Shown here: positions 55,270 to 63,378 of the stretch, piece after piece
Layout of the letters: the number at the start of each line of letters is the position of its first letter
Numbering within the stretch: the stretch's first letter is position 1
Origin: Flavobacterium limi
GTDB taxonomy: Bacteria > Bacteroidota > Bacteroidia > Flavobacteriales > Flavobacteriaceae
Length of the DNA: 64,000 nucleotides
Direction: 5' to 3'
NCBI RefSeq assembly: GCF_010645075.1
Contig: NZ_JAADZV010000008.1
Location: forward strand, 219,425 to 283,424
Notes under the pieces: model-generated
Databases searched by the model: none
What the model saw: only the letters and a program-made list of their open reading frames with translations
What the model was told of the DNA's origin: nothing
Made by a program: the position numbers and the translations under genes

Positions 55270-56451
55270 TTATTTATATTTAATATTCAGGCTGATGATA
55301 TCAGAAGTCAGATTGTTGGACCTGTTGTAATGTCCGTATCTAATTTCAAGTGTGTTCCAGTGTTTTAGGCCAAAGATACCATCAGGAGGAGTCAATTTCA
55401 TCCCCATTCCAAAAAAGCTGCTGTCAAACTTAGACAGATCATAGTTGCTGGTGTAAAATTCATCAGCAGCGGTATGAGCTCCATAAGGTTTGAAGTACTT
55501 TGCTGCACTCTGTGTATAATATCGATAAAAAGGACTTAGCGAGAATGCCTGGGTCAGCTTTACCGGTATTTCAAGATCAGCCGTATGGGCTTTTAAATTC
55601 CAGTCGTCAGTATAATACCTGTAGTACGTTCTTATGATAATATTATCGCCTAAAAAATAACTGGCTCTTATTCCCAAAGGGATTTTAAGTCTGGTATCAG
55701 GCATTTTTTCCTGATGAACGGTATTGTCAGCAAAATAAACCCTGTGAAAAGGAAGGCTTAAGTAGCCGTTCTGACTGATAATGTCCCCAACCAGCATAAT
55801 CTGAAGCCTTTGGTTGATGATTTGAGAATAACTTAGTGTTCCGGCAAAAGTGTTTCGGTTTGCGCTTCCGTAACTTTCACCAGAAGTGCGTAGTTCAATA
55901 GGCTCAATAAGTTTTAACTGGTCGATAAACGTTTGGAATTTAGCTGTAAACTCACCATTCTTATTTTTTGTTTTTTGTGAAAAGCTGATATTTCCTCCAA
56001 AAGACTGATAATCAAATTCAGTAGAGGATGAAACACCTATTCCAAAAGTTCTTCCTTTTTCTTCATTCTCCCTAAGATAGCTTAAAGAAGGATAGAAGCG
56101 GTTATCCGAAGAAGAAGCTGAAGAATTAGCGCTTAGGTCAATCATATCTGAAGAAGCTGATGTGTAGTGGTCAATGCCTGCTTCAATATCAAAGGTATGT
56201 TTGATTCCTGTTTCACCGTATTTAACCAGTTTGACATCAATAGTATTCGCTATATCGGTCAGATGCTGTGATCCGATTCCTCCTCCGACAGCTGAATTAT
56301 TACCATCTTGTTTATAATAACTCGATACTAAATTGACTTCTTCCAGTTTTAATTTTTTGCTTTTGTAAGCCGTAGAATCAGAAGGTATGTTTTGCGCTTT
56401 TAATTGGAATAAGGCCAGTAAAGCAAATCCTGTTATGAATATTCTTTTCAT
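55270..56451 (-). CDS. DUF3570 family outer-membrane barrel-like protein
   Basis: A 393-residue exported protein with signal peptide MKRIFITGFALLALFQLKAQ. It is strand-rich, with alternating polar/aromatic residues and outer-membrane-like ending LTSDIISLNIKYK. It matches the DUF3570 family, typically GVEHYTSAS-like: here IEAGIDHYTSASSDMIDL is the characteristic stretch. Function unknown. It is the last gene of a four-gene operon behind thioredoxin-like, ApbE and DUF4266 genes, the usual company of DUF3570. Confidence 0.85.
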   Translation of the reverse strand: MKRIFITGFALLALFQLKAQNIPSDSTAYKSKKLKLEEVNLVSSYYKQDGNNSAVGGGIGSQHLTDIANTIDVKLVKYGETGIKHTFDIEAGIDHYTSASSDMIDLSANSSASSSDNRFYPSLSYLRENEEKGRTFGIGVSSSTEFDYQSFGGNISFSQKTKNKNGEFTAKFQTFIDQLKLIEPIELRTSGESYGSANRNTFAGTLSYSQIINQRLQIMLVGDIISQNGYLSLPFHRVYFADNTVHQEKMPDTRLKIPLGIRASYFLGDNIIIRTYYRYYTDDWNLKAHTADLEIPVKLTQAFSLSPFYRYYTQSAAKYFKPYGAHTAADEFYTSNYDLSKFDSSFFGMGMKLTPPDGIFGLKHWNTLEIRYGHYNRSNNLTSDIISLNIKYK

Positions 56452-56472
56452 CTGTTTATGATATCAAAAAAA

Positions 56473-56706
56473 TTAATTGCAGCCGCAGCCTCCGCCGCTT
56501 TTACCTGCATTTGCTCCCGAAGCTCCCTCGCGGTAGGATTGAAAACTAAGTTCTGTTTTTTCAATTTTCCTGTTTGCAAGTACCATTTCAGAATCGTTGA
56601 TTTTTCCTTTCTGATATTCTTTTACAGAAGTACAGGATGATGTGAGAATGCCTGCTAAAGCAATACTGCACAAGAGTACGAGATTTTGTTGCTTTTGATT
56701 TTTCAT
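56473..56706 (-). CDS. DUF4266 small lipoprotein with CxC tail
   Basis: A 77-residue lipoprotein: signal segment LVLLCSIALAGILTSSC with the lipobox Cys, then a short basic/acidic region with VKEYQKGKINDSEMVL, and a Gly-rich end KSGGGCGCN. The C-terminal CGC is the mark of DUF4266 and may bind metal or take part in redox chemistry. Its ATG overlaps the ApbE stop (ATGA), and DUF3570 follows 21 bp later, so the four genes form one operon. Role unknown. Confidence 0.88.
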   Translation of the reverse strand: MKNQKQQNLVLLCSIALAGILTSSCTSVKEYQKGKINDSEMVLANRKIEKTELSFQSYREGASGANAGKSGGGCGCN

Positions 56707-57653
56707 TTTAGGCGAATGTTTTTTGAAGTGTAAATTTTATTGTTGTCATCTATTATTATGCAATGCAAATCAGGAATCTGATCTATTAAAAACAAACCAG
56801 CCTTGATGCCCATAACCGCTATTGGAGTAGCCATTGCATCTGCAAATTCAGCATTTGATGCAATAATGGTAACGCTTTTTATTCCCGTTATAGGAAGGCC
56901 TGTTTTTGGATCGATGGTATGCGAATATTTTTTGCCGTTAATGGTTACAAATTTTTCATAATTTCCGGATGTTGCTACCGCTTTATTAGATATCTCCATA
57001 TAAGAGAAAGCGGCATTTGGAGCATCAGGATCAGCCACTCCAATAGTCCATTTGCTGGCGTCTGGCTGTAATCCCCATGCGCATAAATCTCCGCTGGCAT
57101 TAATGATTCCGCTCTTTACATCGCGTTTCAGCAGGACTTGTTTTGCCATTTCGGCTGCATAACCTTTTCCGATTCCTCCAAAGCCAATACGCATTCCTTT
57201 TTCTTTCAAAAAAACACTTGTATTTTCTTTATCCAGAATTATATTTTTGTAATCAATAAGATGTACCATTTTCAAAGCTGTTTCGCTATCAGGAAGCGAG
57301 GTCATTGAACGATCAAAATTCCAAAGTGTTTTATCAATACTTCCGTATGAAATATCAAAAGCTCCCTGTGTAATACGAGATATGCCAACAGATCTTTCAA
57401 TAAGATTATAAACTTCGGTATCAACTTTTACAGGATGAATACCGGCAGCAGTATTAATCTGATTGGTCTGACTGTCATCTTTATACGTAGTAAGGAGTTT
57501 TTCAACACGTTTAATCTCTTCAATTGCAACGCTAATATGTTCGTCAGCAGTAGCCTGATCACCTGCTGTAACAGTAATGGTGAACATATTTCCCATCAGC
57601 TTCAGGGACTGGGAATATTTTTGATAGACGGACATCTTATTTTTGCTTATCAC
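56703..57653 (-). CDS. apbE: ApbE-family FAD:protein FMN transferase
   Basis: A 316-residue ApbE protein. FGGIGKGYAAEMAKQVLLK is the flavin-binding stretch, IINASGDLCAWG and SHTIDPKTGLPITG are further conserved motifs, and EFADAMATPIAVMG supplies the metal-binding Asp. It transfers FMN from FAD to a Ser/Thr of target proteins. Most ApbE proteins are exported lipoproteins, but this one shows no signal peptide or lipobox. Starts at 57653 or 57635 are both possible; the first overlaps the thioredoxin-like gene by 17 bp. No obvious flavinylation target motif is seen in the neighbouring genes. Confidence 0.92.
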   Translation of the reverse strand: MISKNKMSVYQKYSQSLKLMGNMFTITVTAGDQATADEHISVAIEEIKRVEKLLTTYKDDSQTNQINTAAGIHPVKVDTEVYNLIERSVGISRITQGAFDISYGSIDKTLWNFDRSMTSLPDSETALKMVHLIDYKNIILDKENTSVFLKEKGMRIGFGGIGKGYAAEMAKQVLLKRDVKSGIINASGDLCAWGLQPDASKWTIGVADPDAPNAAFSYMEISNKAVATSGNYEKFVTINGKKYSHTIDPKTGLPITGIKSVTIIASNAEFADAMATPIAVMGIKAGLFLIDQIPDLHCIIIDDNNKIYTSKNIRLK

Positions 57654-58077
57654 ATAAAACTTTTATCTCAGCTGTCCACTGTTCTGGAGTTCCTTGTGGC
57701 TTTCCATGCCAGGTTTTGAGTACTTTTCCTTCTGAGTCGAGTAAAAGCGTTAGAGGAAAACTTCCTTCTTTATTGTATATTTCAGCAAGTGCTTCATTTC
57801 GTTTCACCTGTTCAGAGGTACCGATGTTTTTATTTTTTCTTGGAAAATCGGCATTTACCAATACTAAATTTTGGTCTGCTAATTCGGTAAATGATGAGTT
57901 TTGAAAATAGTCTCTGTGCATCACAATGCACGGACCGCACCAGTCTGAACCTGAAAAATTAAGAAGTATGAGTTCGTTTTTTTCCTTTGCAATCTTTTTT
58001 GCACTATCAAAGTCAGCTTCCCATTTTATACTTCCGGGAAGAATACCCAATAAAAGGAACATTGTAATTAGTTTCAT
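57637..58077 (-). CDS. Secreted thioredoxin-like protein
   Basis: A 146-residue thioredoxin-fold protein with a signal peptide (MKLITMFLLLGILPGS) and the active site WCGPC in SGSDWCGPCIVMHRDYF. SFPLTLLLDSEGKVLKTW contains the cis-Pro region. It should work in the periplasm as a disulfide reductase. It is the first gene of the operon with ApbE, DUF4266 and DUF3570; these four recur together in other bacteria as far as I remember, suggesting a common extracytoplasmic redox task. Confidence 0.9.
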   Translation of the reverse strand: MKLITMFLLLGILPGSIKWEADFDSAKKIAKEKNELILLNFSGSDWCGPCIVMHRDYFQNSSFTELADQNLVLVNADFPRKNKNIGTSEQVKRNEALAEIYNKEGSFPLTLLLDSEGKVLKTWHGKPQGTPEQWTAEIKVLCDKQK

Positions 58078-58177
58078 ATTGATGATATGTTTTTATGTTA
58101 TACTAATTAACGAAATGTGTGCTTTGTTAGTTTTTAGACTGACTTAAGATTTGATTAAATTTTGATTGTATAAAAAG

Positions 58178-58581
58178 CTAAACATTCTGAACGCCAAAAA
58201 GATGCCCTACAAGTGCTGAAGCAGTTACCTCAAAGGCAGATATGCAGCATGGCTTTTAAAGTATGCGATCCGCCTGCTTTAGCTGCCAGTATTCCTGAGG
58301 ATGCTAAAAAAGTATTGAAAAGCAGTACTGATATAGAACCATTTTTTGTACTGGTGCAAAAACTGGTGTCACCAGTGGCAGGAGCCAACCATCACAAAGG
58401 ATATAGCTGAAGCGAAAGCAGCCATAAAAGGATTAGCCTGTTTAATTTCATTAATGCCAAGCTCATCTCTTGCGTGTGTTTCAAGTGCGTTGTGAGCAGT
58501 TAACTCTTCTGCAGTTTTACGGGCGAGTTCTTCGTTTAATCCTCTTTGCATATAAATATTGGTAAGCTCTTCGAGTTCAGC
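58178..58581 (-). pseudogene. Remnant of a VIT1/CCC1-family transporter
   Basis: The minus strand preserves pieces of a VIT1/CCC1 iron/manganese transporter in three frames. First comes ELTNIYMQRGLNEELARKTA through DELGINEIKQANPFMAAF. After a frameshift near 58385 follow VFAPVQKMVLYQYCFSILF and ASSGILAAKAGGSHTLKAML, and then SALVGHLFGVQNV up to a stop at 58178. The N-terminal membrane part is missing, so the gene is truncated as well as frameshifted. It is clearly non-functional and lies between the thioredoxin operon and repeat copy 2. Confidence 0.82.
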
Positions 58582-58820
58582 CCGACAGAGTTTTTTAATA
58601 AAAATAGAAATACATCCAATTAGACTAAAGTATTGTTGTTTTAATGATGTACAAGCGGTATTTAATTTTGCTCTTTCAATAATGTTTACATTCATCAAAT
58701 ATAATTCAGCAGAGGTTGATTTTGCTGAGTTTTCAGTTTTTAAAAAATCATTGCAAGCAATTGTGCTAAAAAAATTAAAACTTCCCTAGCTTTTTGTGGT
58801 AAAAAAGGTATCACCTCCAA

Positions 58821-58949
58821 AGCAAAACTGCCACGATTCTGCCATAGAAATTTTGTGCAGTTTTAAAAAAATATGAAAAGTGCAGAAAAACAAAAAAGCC
58901 TGCGAATCTTACGATTTGCAGGCTTTACCACGTTTTTTGAGGGTTTTTG
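58821..58949. repeat. 129-bp repeat unit, copy 2 (contains terminator-like hairpin)
   Basis: Starts AGCAAAACTGCCACGATTCT, ends GAGGGTTTTTG; same orientation as copy 1 at 54875-55002. Its hairpin at 58898-58923 has one extra mismatch in the centre. The two copies enclose the four-gene ApbE operon and the transporter remnant. Confidence 0.8.
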
Positions 58950-58990
58950 AAAAGATTGAAAAACTTTCGTTTTCGCTTCTTTTACCCTTT

Positions 58991-59020
58991 TGGTGGGGAG
59001 AGCAGGATTCGAACCTGAGG
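58991..59020 (-). other. tRNA 3'-end fragment including CCA
   Basis: On the minus strand CAGGTTCGAATCCTG forms a T-arm and is followed by CTCTCCCCACCA, an acceptor 3' strand with discriminator and CCA. The matching 5' half is absent upstream, where there is AT-rich sequence and another partial repeat unit (GCATATTTCCTGC... GCCACGATTTTGC). It is a tRNA-gene scrap rather than a working tRNA. Confidence 0.65.
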
Positions 59021-59280
59021 CTGAAAACCCGCATATTTCCTGCATTTTTAATTTTAAAAAACTGGAGTGCCACGATTTTGCACTAAAACTCAAAACGTAA
59101 AAAATATTTGAGTTATTAAGATACTTGCTTGAAATGTAAAAGTAAGAAAAAAAAGAAACATATTGTAATATGAGGTAAGGTATATTTATTAATGCATCAC
59201 CTGTCTGCGATCAACCTCCCTCCATTTTACGCTGAAAAGGAGTGTACTATATTGATTTACTTTCATAAAAACATAAATTT

Positions 59281-60177
59281 TTAGTTGGAAAAGTATGCTT
59301 TGTTATCTTTTGCCCATTCTTCAAGAGAAGTCATCTTTACAGGCAATTTTTCAAGCACCTTATTCATTTCCGGGTTAAATTTTGGAGGATATACCGTAGC
59401 TGTTTTCAAGCTTTCATAGTATGAGGCAACAGCTGATGCTCCGGCTTCTCCTACGTAAGGCGCTAAAATATCTTTGAATTCTTTTGGAGGCTGCGCGTAA
59501 TAAACAATGTGGTCGCCAAATCCTTTTGAGAATCTATCTGCGAGATCGTTCCCTTTTAAATTCTCAAGACCGCTTATCTGAAAATTATCCGCTTTTAGGT
59601 CAGCATTGTAAATGGCTTCAACTACAAAGGCACTTACATCTTTAGATGCAATCCATCCGATAGGCATTGCTTCAGGGGTAGGGTAAGCTAATTTTTTCTC
59701 ACTTTTAATAAATGGCGCGCAGAAACCACCCATCATATTTTCCATATAAATAGTAGGTTCAATAATTACATATTCCAATCCGCTGTTAACCAGATAATCT
59801 TTGATATCTAATTTAACATCATCAGTAGGAACACCAATCTTCTGTTCAGGAACCCATCCGCTGGTATTCCAAACAATTTTCTTAACACCGTTTGCCTTTG
59901 CAGCATCAATCACATTCTTTGAATAGTCAAGTCCGTCAAATGGATTTGGCAAAGAAACTGGAATCATAAATGCAATAGCGTCGATACCTTTAGTGATTTC
60001 ATTCATTTTGGCAGCATCGCTCATGTTTCCAATAACCGGTTCTGCTCCAGCATTTTTAAGTTTGTCAAAGCTTTTTTCTGAACTTGTTGCAGCAACAACT
60101 TCTGCACCTTTTTTCTTCGCTATTTCAATTACGTTGAATTGTTGTGAGCCTCTAGCTCCGAATACTAAAATTTTCAT
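59281..60177 (-). CDS. NmrA-like NAD(P)-binding protein
   Basis: A 298-residue Rossmann-fold protein of the atypical SDR/NmrA group. It opens KILVFGARGSQQFNVIEIAK in place of the strict GATG motif, then AGAEPVIGNMSDAAKM and a YVIIEPTIYMENMMGGF stretch without the classical catalytic Tyr-x-x-x-Lys. Such proteins act as quinone reductases or redox sensors. It lies 17 bp after the secreted cupin gene, in one operon, divergent from the HxlR regulator. Confidence 0.88.
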   Translation of the reverse strand: MKILVFGARGSQQFNVIEIAKKKGAEVVAATSSEKSFDKLKNAGAEPVIGNMSDAAKMNEITKGIDAIAFMIPVSLPNPFDGLDYSKNVIDAAKANGVKKIVWNTSGWVPEQKIGVPTDDVKLDIKDYLVNSGLEYVIIEPTIYMENMMGGFCAPFIKSEKKLAYPTPEAMPIGWIASKDVSAFVVEAIYNADLKADNFQISGLENLKGNDLADRFSKGFGDHIVYYAQPPKEFKDILAPYVGEAGASAVASYYESLKTATVYPPKFNPEMNKVLEKLPVKMTSLEEWAKDNKAYFSN

Positions 60178-60194
60178 TTTTTTTCTATTGTTTA

Positions 60195-60653
60195 TTAATG
60201 TTTGATTTCTTTCAATAACTGCATATCCATTCCTTTGTCATAGTACACAAAGAAAAGACAGTCCTTACCTTCAAAGCATTTATTGCAATGCGGATTTTTG
60301 CCTGGTTCAAACCATGTAGATCCGGGAGGAATAGGTTTTACATTTTTTACATCACCAACATAAGCACTTTCATTTCCTTCAATCATTACCGCCCAGTAGC
60401 TTGAACTGTGCGTGTGCAATGGGGAAGTAGTGCCTGCCGGGATCTTTACCATTACACAGATTGGTTTTCCAATATCTGCCAGATTTCCGAATACTACTGA
60501 GAACACTGGACCTTTATCTCCCATTTCCTTTAGCATAGGAATCCATTTCATTTCATTTGCAAGGGTAATGCTGCGTTCCTGGGCAACTATGCTATTACTT
60601 AATAATAAAATAGAAGTAAAAGCGAACAACGTCCTTAATACATTTTTTTTCAT
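60195..60653 (-). CDS. Secreted cupin-domain protein
   Basis: A 152-residue exported protein with signal peptide MKKNVLRTLFAFTSILLLSN. The cupin core has PAGTTSPLHTHSSSYWAVMIEG with two metal His residues and a later PGKNPHCNKCFEGKDCLFFV. The Cys-rich part CNKCFEGKDC is unusual. The ligand is unknown. It is the first gene of an operon with the NmrA-like reductase, and its promoter region, shared with the divergent HxlR gene, holds two GTACTTAC repeats. Confidence 0.85.
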   Translation of the reverse strand: MKKNVLRTLFAFTSILLLSNSIVAQERSITLANEMKWIPMLKEMGDKGPVFSVVFGNLADIGKPICVMVKIPAGTTSPLHTHSSSYWAVMIEGNESAYVGDVKNVKPIPPGSTWFEPGKNPHCNKCFEGKDCLFFVYYDKGMDMQLLKEIKH

Positions 60654-60676
60654 TTTTTTTAATTTAGATTTAAAAC

Positions 60677-60739
60677 TTGTACAAAGGTCTGCAATTGCTT
60701 ACTTTTGCACAAGTACTTACATGATAGTCAGGTACTTAC
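60677..60739 (+). promoter_or_regulatory. HxlR promoter and candidate HxlR operator
   Basis: TTG at 60677 and TACTTTTG at 60700-60707 (20-bp spacer) form a good plus-strand promoter. Directly downstream, GTACTTAC occurs at 60713 and 60732, 19 bp apart, before the HxlR start at 60766. On the minus strand GACCTTTG (60690-60683) could be the -7 box of the cupin operon. The repeats are placed to block both genes. Confidence 0.55.
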
Positions 60740-60765
60740 TAAAAAGTTAGAATTGTTATAAACCA

Positions 60766-61104
60766 ATGGAAAAGAACGAAAAAAAAATTTTGCCTTGTGA
60801 TGATAAATGCCCTGTAAAAGCGTCGTTAAGCCTTTTGGCAGGTAAATGGACCATGATGATCATCTTTCAGATCGGCGATGATGTGATGCGATATGGAGAA
60901 CTTAAAAGAGCCATTCCAAGTATCAGCGAAAAGATGCTTATACAGGAACTAAACATGCTTGTTGCCAATAAATTGGTAAGCAAGAAAGCCCATCCGGAAA
61001 TTCCGCCCAGGGTAGAATATAGATTAACAGACTTAGGCTTGAAAACCATTCCAATTATTGACAAACTTGTTGAATTTGGAAAGGAAAATCTAGTGAAGCT
61101 CTAA
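60766..61104 (+). CDS. HxlR-family transcriptional regulator
   Basis: A 112-residue winged-helix regulator with the HxlR core KASLSLLAGKWTMMIIFQI, RYGELKRAIPSISEKMLIQE and RVEYRLTDLG. Two N-terminal cysteines (LPCDDKCPVK) sit where quinone- and aldehyde-sensing relatives such as YodB and CatR have their sensor Cys. It is divergent from the secreted cupin/NmrA operon and probably represses it until Cys modification; the GTACTTAC repeats between them are the likely operator. Sensing of electrophiles is inferred from the family. Confidence 0.92.
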   Translation: MEKNEKKILPCDDKCPVKASLSLLAGKWTMMIIFQIGDDVMRYGELKRAIPSISEKMLIQELNMLVANKLVSKKAHPEIPPRVEYRLTDLGLKTIPIIDKLVEFGKENLVKL

Positions 61105-61303
61105 AAAAAAAACTGCTCAGTTTTTCATAAAAAAATTATTATAAATCAATACAGCAGCTGCATTCAATAATTATCGCTTTACCAAATGTGGGGCTAGATT
61201 CATAAATTGAAAACATGTAATTTCTTTAGATTCGGTAAAAATGCAGGCCTTTTAAACAAAGTTATTCGGACTTTAAAACAAAACCCACTCACAAAACGCA
61301 TTC

Positions 61304-61311
61304 TATCTTTG
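61304..61311 (+). promoter_or_regulatory. Candidate -7 box TATCTTTG of the SDR gene
   Basis: Exact TAnnTTTG match 23 bp before the ATG at 61335. No TTG is evident at -33. Confidence 0.45.
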
Positions 61312-61334
61312 TCTCAATAAAATTTTAATAAAAT

Positions 61335-62372
61335 ATGGAACAAAGTAATTACAATGGAGCATTGCAAAAACCAATAGGTTCAGGCTTCAATGCAAAATCG
61401 ACAACCAAAGATGTTATCAAAGGTATAGACCTTAAGGGCAAAACAGCAATCGTAACGGGTGGTGACGGCGGTCTTGGTTTAGAAATCACTAAAGCATTAA
61501 CTTCAGCGGGAGCTACTGTGATAGTTCCTTCAAGGGATGCAGAAAAAGCTAAGCAAAATTTGCAAGGGATTACAAATGTAGAGACAGCAACATTAAATCT
61601 AACAGATCCTAAGTCAATTGACACGTTTGCTGAGAACTTTTTGGCGTCTGGAAGGCCGCTTCATATCCTTATCAACAATGCAGGGGTAATGTGGACACCT
61701 TTGCAGCGCGATGAACGTGGCTATGAGGGACAATTTTCAACAAATCATTTAGGACATTTTCACCTTACAGCCAAACTTTGGGAGGCGTTGAAAAAAGCAA
61801 ATGTCGCAAGGGTCGTGACAGTTTCCTCGTCAGCACACCATTATTCACCGATTCTTTTTGACGATGTAAACTATACTGCAAGAGAGTACGACAAATTTGA
61901 AGCTTATGGACAGTCTAAAACTGCAAATGTGCTTTTTACGGTAGAATTGGATAAAAAAGCAAAACCATTTGGTGTAAGGGCGTATGTTCTTCATCCTGGT
62001 TTGATTTTGGAAACCAATCTTGGCAGGCATTTGGCGTTTGAGGATTTTGTTACATTGGGCATTTTGCATGCTGATGGCACTCCAAATCTTGAAGCTGAAG
62101 CAGCAATGAAAAACATACAAAAAAACAAAGAACAGGGAGCTGCCACAACAGTCTGGGCTGCCACAAGTCCACAACTGGAAAACATTGGAGGGGTCTACCT
62201 CGAAGACGTTGAGATAGCGCAGTACGACGAAGCTAATTATAATAATATTGCTGCTGCCTATAGAAACCCTGGCGGATTTGGAGGTGTTGCTCCCTTTGCC
62301 CTGAAAGAGGAAGCTGCACAAAAACTTTGGGCGATAAGTGAAGAATTGACTCAGGTAAAATTTGATTTTTAA
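61335..62372 (+). CDS. SDR-family oxidoreductase (retinol-dehydrogenase-like)
   Basis: A 345-residue short-chain dehydrogenase. The cofactor motif is AIVTGGDGGLGLEITKAL (TGxxxGLG), ILINNAGVMWTP the NNAG motif, VTVSSSAHHYSP holds the catalytic Ser, and YGQSKTANVLF the Tyr-x-x-x-Lys pair. Substrate unknown; relatives act on ketones, steroids or retinoids. It is followed by a terminator and then an AraC-family regulator, which may control it. Confidence 0.92.
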   Translation: MEQSNYNGALQKPIGSGFNAKSTTKDVIKGIDLKGKTAIVTGGDGGLGLEITKALTSAGATVIVPSRDAEKAKQNLQGITNVETATLNLTDPKSIDTFAENFLASGRPLHILINNAGVMWTPLQRDERGYEGQFSTNHLGHFHLTAKLWEALKKANVARVVTVSSSAHHYSPILFDDVNYTAREYDKFEAYGQSKTANVLFTVELDKKAKPFGVRAYVLHPGLILETNLGRHLAFEDFVTLGILHADGTPNLEAEAAMKNIQKNKEQGAATTVWAATSPQLENIGGVYLEDVEIAQYDEANYNNIAAAYRNPGGFGGVAPFALKEEAAQKLWAISEELTQVKFDF

Positions 62373-62380
62373 TAGCAGAA

Positions 62381-62420
62381 AGAAATAAGATTCATCTATT
62401 TGAATCTTATTTCTTTTTTA
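62381..62420 (+). terminator. Terminator after the SDR gene
   Basis: Perfect 14-bp inverted repeat AGAAATAAGATTCA / TGAATCTTATTTCT with a 6-nt loop, then a T-run, 9 bp after the SDR stop. Confidence 0.88.
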
Positions 62421-62430
62421 ACTTTACATC

Positions 62431-63258
62431 ATGGCAACAAGACAAACCAATAATTACGCAGAGATTGTTTTCACCTGCAGCGGATCCACTCATCGCAATA
62501 CAGAAATGATTGCAGAAGAACATTGTATTGTTCGTGTGCTATCAGGTGAGTTAAAAGTTATCCAGTCAGATAAAACATATCTTTTAGGACTGGGTGACAC
62601 TCTTTTATTTCCCAGAAATCAGCTATCGACATTGATTAAATCCGATAAAGATGGCTTGCCTTATCGGGCAATTATAGTAAAACTTAGTCAGGACGTTTTG
62701 AGGGTTTTTTACGAACAAAAGAAACTGCAAACCGCTTTGATTTCAAAAACTGATCATGTGATGCCATTACCACAAAATCCTTTGCTTGATAGTTTTTTCG
62801 CTTCGATATTCCCATATTTCGACCTAAACTACAAATTGCCACCGGAACTTTCCCAATTGAAAATTCAGGAAGCAATTACCATTTTACGTTCCTTGAACAA
62901 GGATATTGATAATATCTTATCTGACTTTTCGGAGCCTCATAAAATCAACCTTGTGGAATTTATGGAGCAAAATTATATGTTTAACATGCCTCTGGAAAAA
63001 TTTAGTTACCTGACTGGGCGCAGCCTAACCACCTTTAAGAGAGATTTCAAGAAAGCATACAGTACTACACCGCAAAAATGGATTACCCAAAAACGTCTAG
63101 AGTTAGCCCGATTTCAATTGACTGAAAAAAACAGAAAACCTATTGATATATATTATGAAGTAGGTTTTGAAAACCTATCACATTTCTCTTATGCTTTCAA
63201 AAAGCAATTTGGCCAGACACCTAAAGAGCTTTCAAATAAAAAAGCTATATCTCTTTAA
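62431..63258 (+). CDS. AraC-family transcriptional regulator
   Basis: A 275-residue regulator with an N-terminal cupin-like sensing domain (EHCIVRVLSGELKVIQSDKT) and a C-terminal double helix-turn-helix (PLEKFSYLTGRSLTTFKRDF and DIYYEVGFENLSHFSYAFKK). It starts directly after the SDR terminator, so it is probably transcribed separately. It probably controls the neighbouring SDR gene; effector unknown. Confidence 0.93.
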   Translation: MATRQTNNYAEIVFTCSGSTHRNTEMIAEEHCIVRVLSGELKVIQSDKTYLLGLGDTLLFPRNQLSTLIKSDKDGLPYRAIIVKLSQDVLRVFYEQKKLQTALISKTDHVMPLPQNPLLDSFFASIFPYFDLNYKLPPELSQLKIQEAITILRSLNKDIDNILSDFSEPHKINLVEFMEQNYMFNMPLEKFSYLTGRSLTTFKRDFKKAYSTTPQKWITQKRLELARFQLTEKNRKPIDIYYEVGFENLSHFSYAFKKQFGQTPKELSNKKAISL

Positions 63259-63378
63259 AATAGGTAGCTACTTTTCATATGATATAATTACAATGCATCT
63301 TTGTGATTTTGAAATGCTGAAAAAGAATATGTGCGACCTGAACTTGACTTTATATTTCACTTCACCAGAACTAATATT

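Noticed and set aside
58213..58410. 65-codon plus-strand frame
   Set aside because: It lies antisense to the VIT1/CCC1 remnant, whose minus-strand reading explains the sequence.
58369..58698. Reading the 109-codon minus-strand frame as an intact small protein
   Set aside because: Its second half is a fragment of a transporter that continues in other frames beyond its stop, so it is part of a pseudogene.
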